From Pseudohalocynthiibacter aestuariivivens (lineage in GTDB: Bacteria; Pseudomonadota; Alphaproteobacteria; Rhodobacterales; Rhodobacteraceae): a DNA stretch of 64,000 nt. Position numbers and translations under genes: made by a program. The notes beneath the pieces were generated by a model. It worked only from the letters and a program-made list of their open reading frames with translations, searched no databases and had not been told where the DNA came from. The stretch is from assembly GCF_011040495.1 (NCBI RefSeq), contig NZ_CP049037.1, forward strand, positions 434,001-498,000, written 5' to 3'. Positions 63,281 to 64,000 of this stretch are shown here, piece by piece (the stretch's first letter is position 1; each line of letters starts with the position of its first letter).

Positions 63281-64000
63281 GCTCAAACTCCCTGAGGAAC
63301 CGGCTGACGGTCGGACCCAGTTCTTCGCTCTCATATCCGCCTTCCTGAACAAAGACGGTCGGCAGCGACCAGTCGCGTATCAGCCGGGCCAGTGCGACAT
63401 AGCCATCGGGCGTGATAGAGTGACCGCCATGCGGATCAGAGCGCAGTGCGTCCAGCCCAAGGGCGATCACCACGGCATCTGGCTGAAACACCTCCACAGC
63501 GTCGGCAATCTTTTCGAATGCGCTCAGAAAGCCGCCATCATCCGCATCGGCGGCAAAGCAGACATTGGTGTTGAAACCCTCGCCTGCCCCTACCCCACAT
63601 TCATCCTCATACCCGGTGTGAAACGGATAGTAAGAGGACGGATCGGAATGCATCGAGGCGGTCAACACGTCGGCGCGATCATAAAAGATGTCCTGTGTGC
63701 CATTGCCGTGATGCACGTCGATATCGACGATCGCGACCTTTGCATATCGCTGTCTCAATTCCTCTGCCGCGATCGCGGCGTTGTTCAGGAAACAAAACCC
63801 CATTGCCAGCGCCGCCGCCGCATGATGGCCCGGCGGGCGGCACAGGGCGTAGGCCGCATCGTCTGACGTTGTGACCATCTGGGCGGCGTTCGCGGCACAT
63901 TGGGCCGAGGCATATACGGCGCTCCACGTGCCATCTCGAATCTCCGCCGCGAGGTCATTGACATAAAAACCCAAGGCACCGACCGTGCCGACCGGTACAT
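63273..64000 (-). CDS. Second histone-deacetylase-family amidohydrolase (5' end outside window)
   Basis: Open to the right edge; about 242 residues of the C-terminal part are visible. GTWSAVYASAQCA, RPPGHHAAAA, IVDIDVHHGNGTQ (canonical His-His here), ALGLDALRSDPHGG and QEGGYESEELG show a full catalytic set. Paralogous to the enzyme at 53763. Reads into the Rossmann protein and aminomutase-like genes. Confidence 0.88.
   Translation of the reverse strand, partial: VPVGTVGALGFYVNDLAAEIRDGTWSAVYASAQCAANAAQMVTTSDDAAYALCRPPGHHAAAALAMGFCFLNNAAIAAEELRQRYAKVAIVDIDVHHGNGTQDIFYDRADVLTASMHSDPSSYYPFHTGYEDECGVGAGEGFNTNVCFAADADDGGFLSAFEKIADAVEVFQPDAVVIALGLDALRSDPHGGHSITPDGYVALARLIRDWSLPTVFVQEGGYESEELGPTVSRFLREFEHG

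Overview
The window looks like a chromosomal segment of a marine Rhodobacteraceae (Roseobacter-group alphaproteobacterium). The evidence is the ntrY-ntrX-trkA-trkH-hfq-hflX order, an NtrX without the sigma54-contact GAFTGA loop, rpsB-tsf, 3-hydroxybutyrate dehydrogenase next to a patatin phospholipase, and many GC-rich, tightly packed ABC-transport and amino-acid catabolism operons. All calls come from reading the sequence and from family knowledge; no database search was possible.

Layout. 0-6.1 kb: two-component regulator NtrX, K+ uptake (TrkA/TrkH), Hfq and HflX. 6.2-16.4 kb: CaCA antiporter, penicillin acylase, beta-hydroxyacid dehydrogenase, MscS channel, two unrelated NADP isocitrate dehydrogenases side by side, a small K+ channel with a probable frameshift, and a FrnE-type DsbA protein. 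16.8-28.4 kb: acyl-CoA ligase with divergent XRE-cupin regulator, an unlisted entericidin-like lipopeptide, a lone family-5 solute-binding protein, a candidate small RNA, bdhA, patatin, DUF502, pseudouridine catabolism (psuK-psuG), and a DUF4198/HupE pair whose start codons overlap head to head. 28.6-36.6 kb: rpsB-tsf, aroQ coupled to a LuxR solo, and a complete branched-chain (Liv-type) ABC transporter.

36.7-46.2 kb: the most interesting part, a compact element of about 9.4 kb that I interpret as a complete corticovirus (PM2)-like, tailless, internal-membrane prophage. It has a double-jelly-roll-type major capsid protein, an FtsK/HerA-type packaging ATPase, a spike, a lytic transglycosylase, many small one-TM proteins and a DNA-binding early pair, all on the minus strand, ending in a strong terminator. 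It has no integrase and no recognisable HUH replication initiator. Its ends are two dif-like XerCD sites with an identical 6-bp centre. Joining the two outer half-sites rebuilds a near-canonical dif. I infer an integrative element that uses the host Xer system and sits in the chromosome dimer-resolution site. A 22-bp iteron array plus a 14-bp perfect inverted repeat upstream of the late operon form a candidate origin or control region.

46.3-64 kb: a peptide/opine-type ABC transporter with an M20 amidohydrolase, a GntR regulator with a 19-bp palindromic operator candidate, and a five-gene operon (HDAC-type deacetylase, ThDP enzyme, M20 hydrolase, hydroxylysine-kinase-like phosphotransferase, class-III aminotransferase/phospho-lyase) followed by an XRE-cupin regulator. 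A second set on the minus strand (class-III aminomutase-like enzyme, Rossmann protein, second HDAC-type deacetylase cut by the window end) partly duplicates it. Together these suggest uptake, deacylation and phospho-elimination or transamination of an N-acylated diamine or hydroxy-amino acid.
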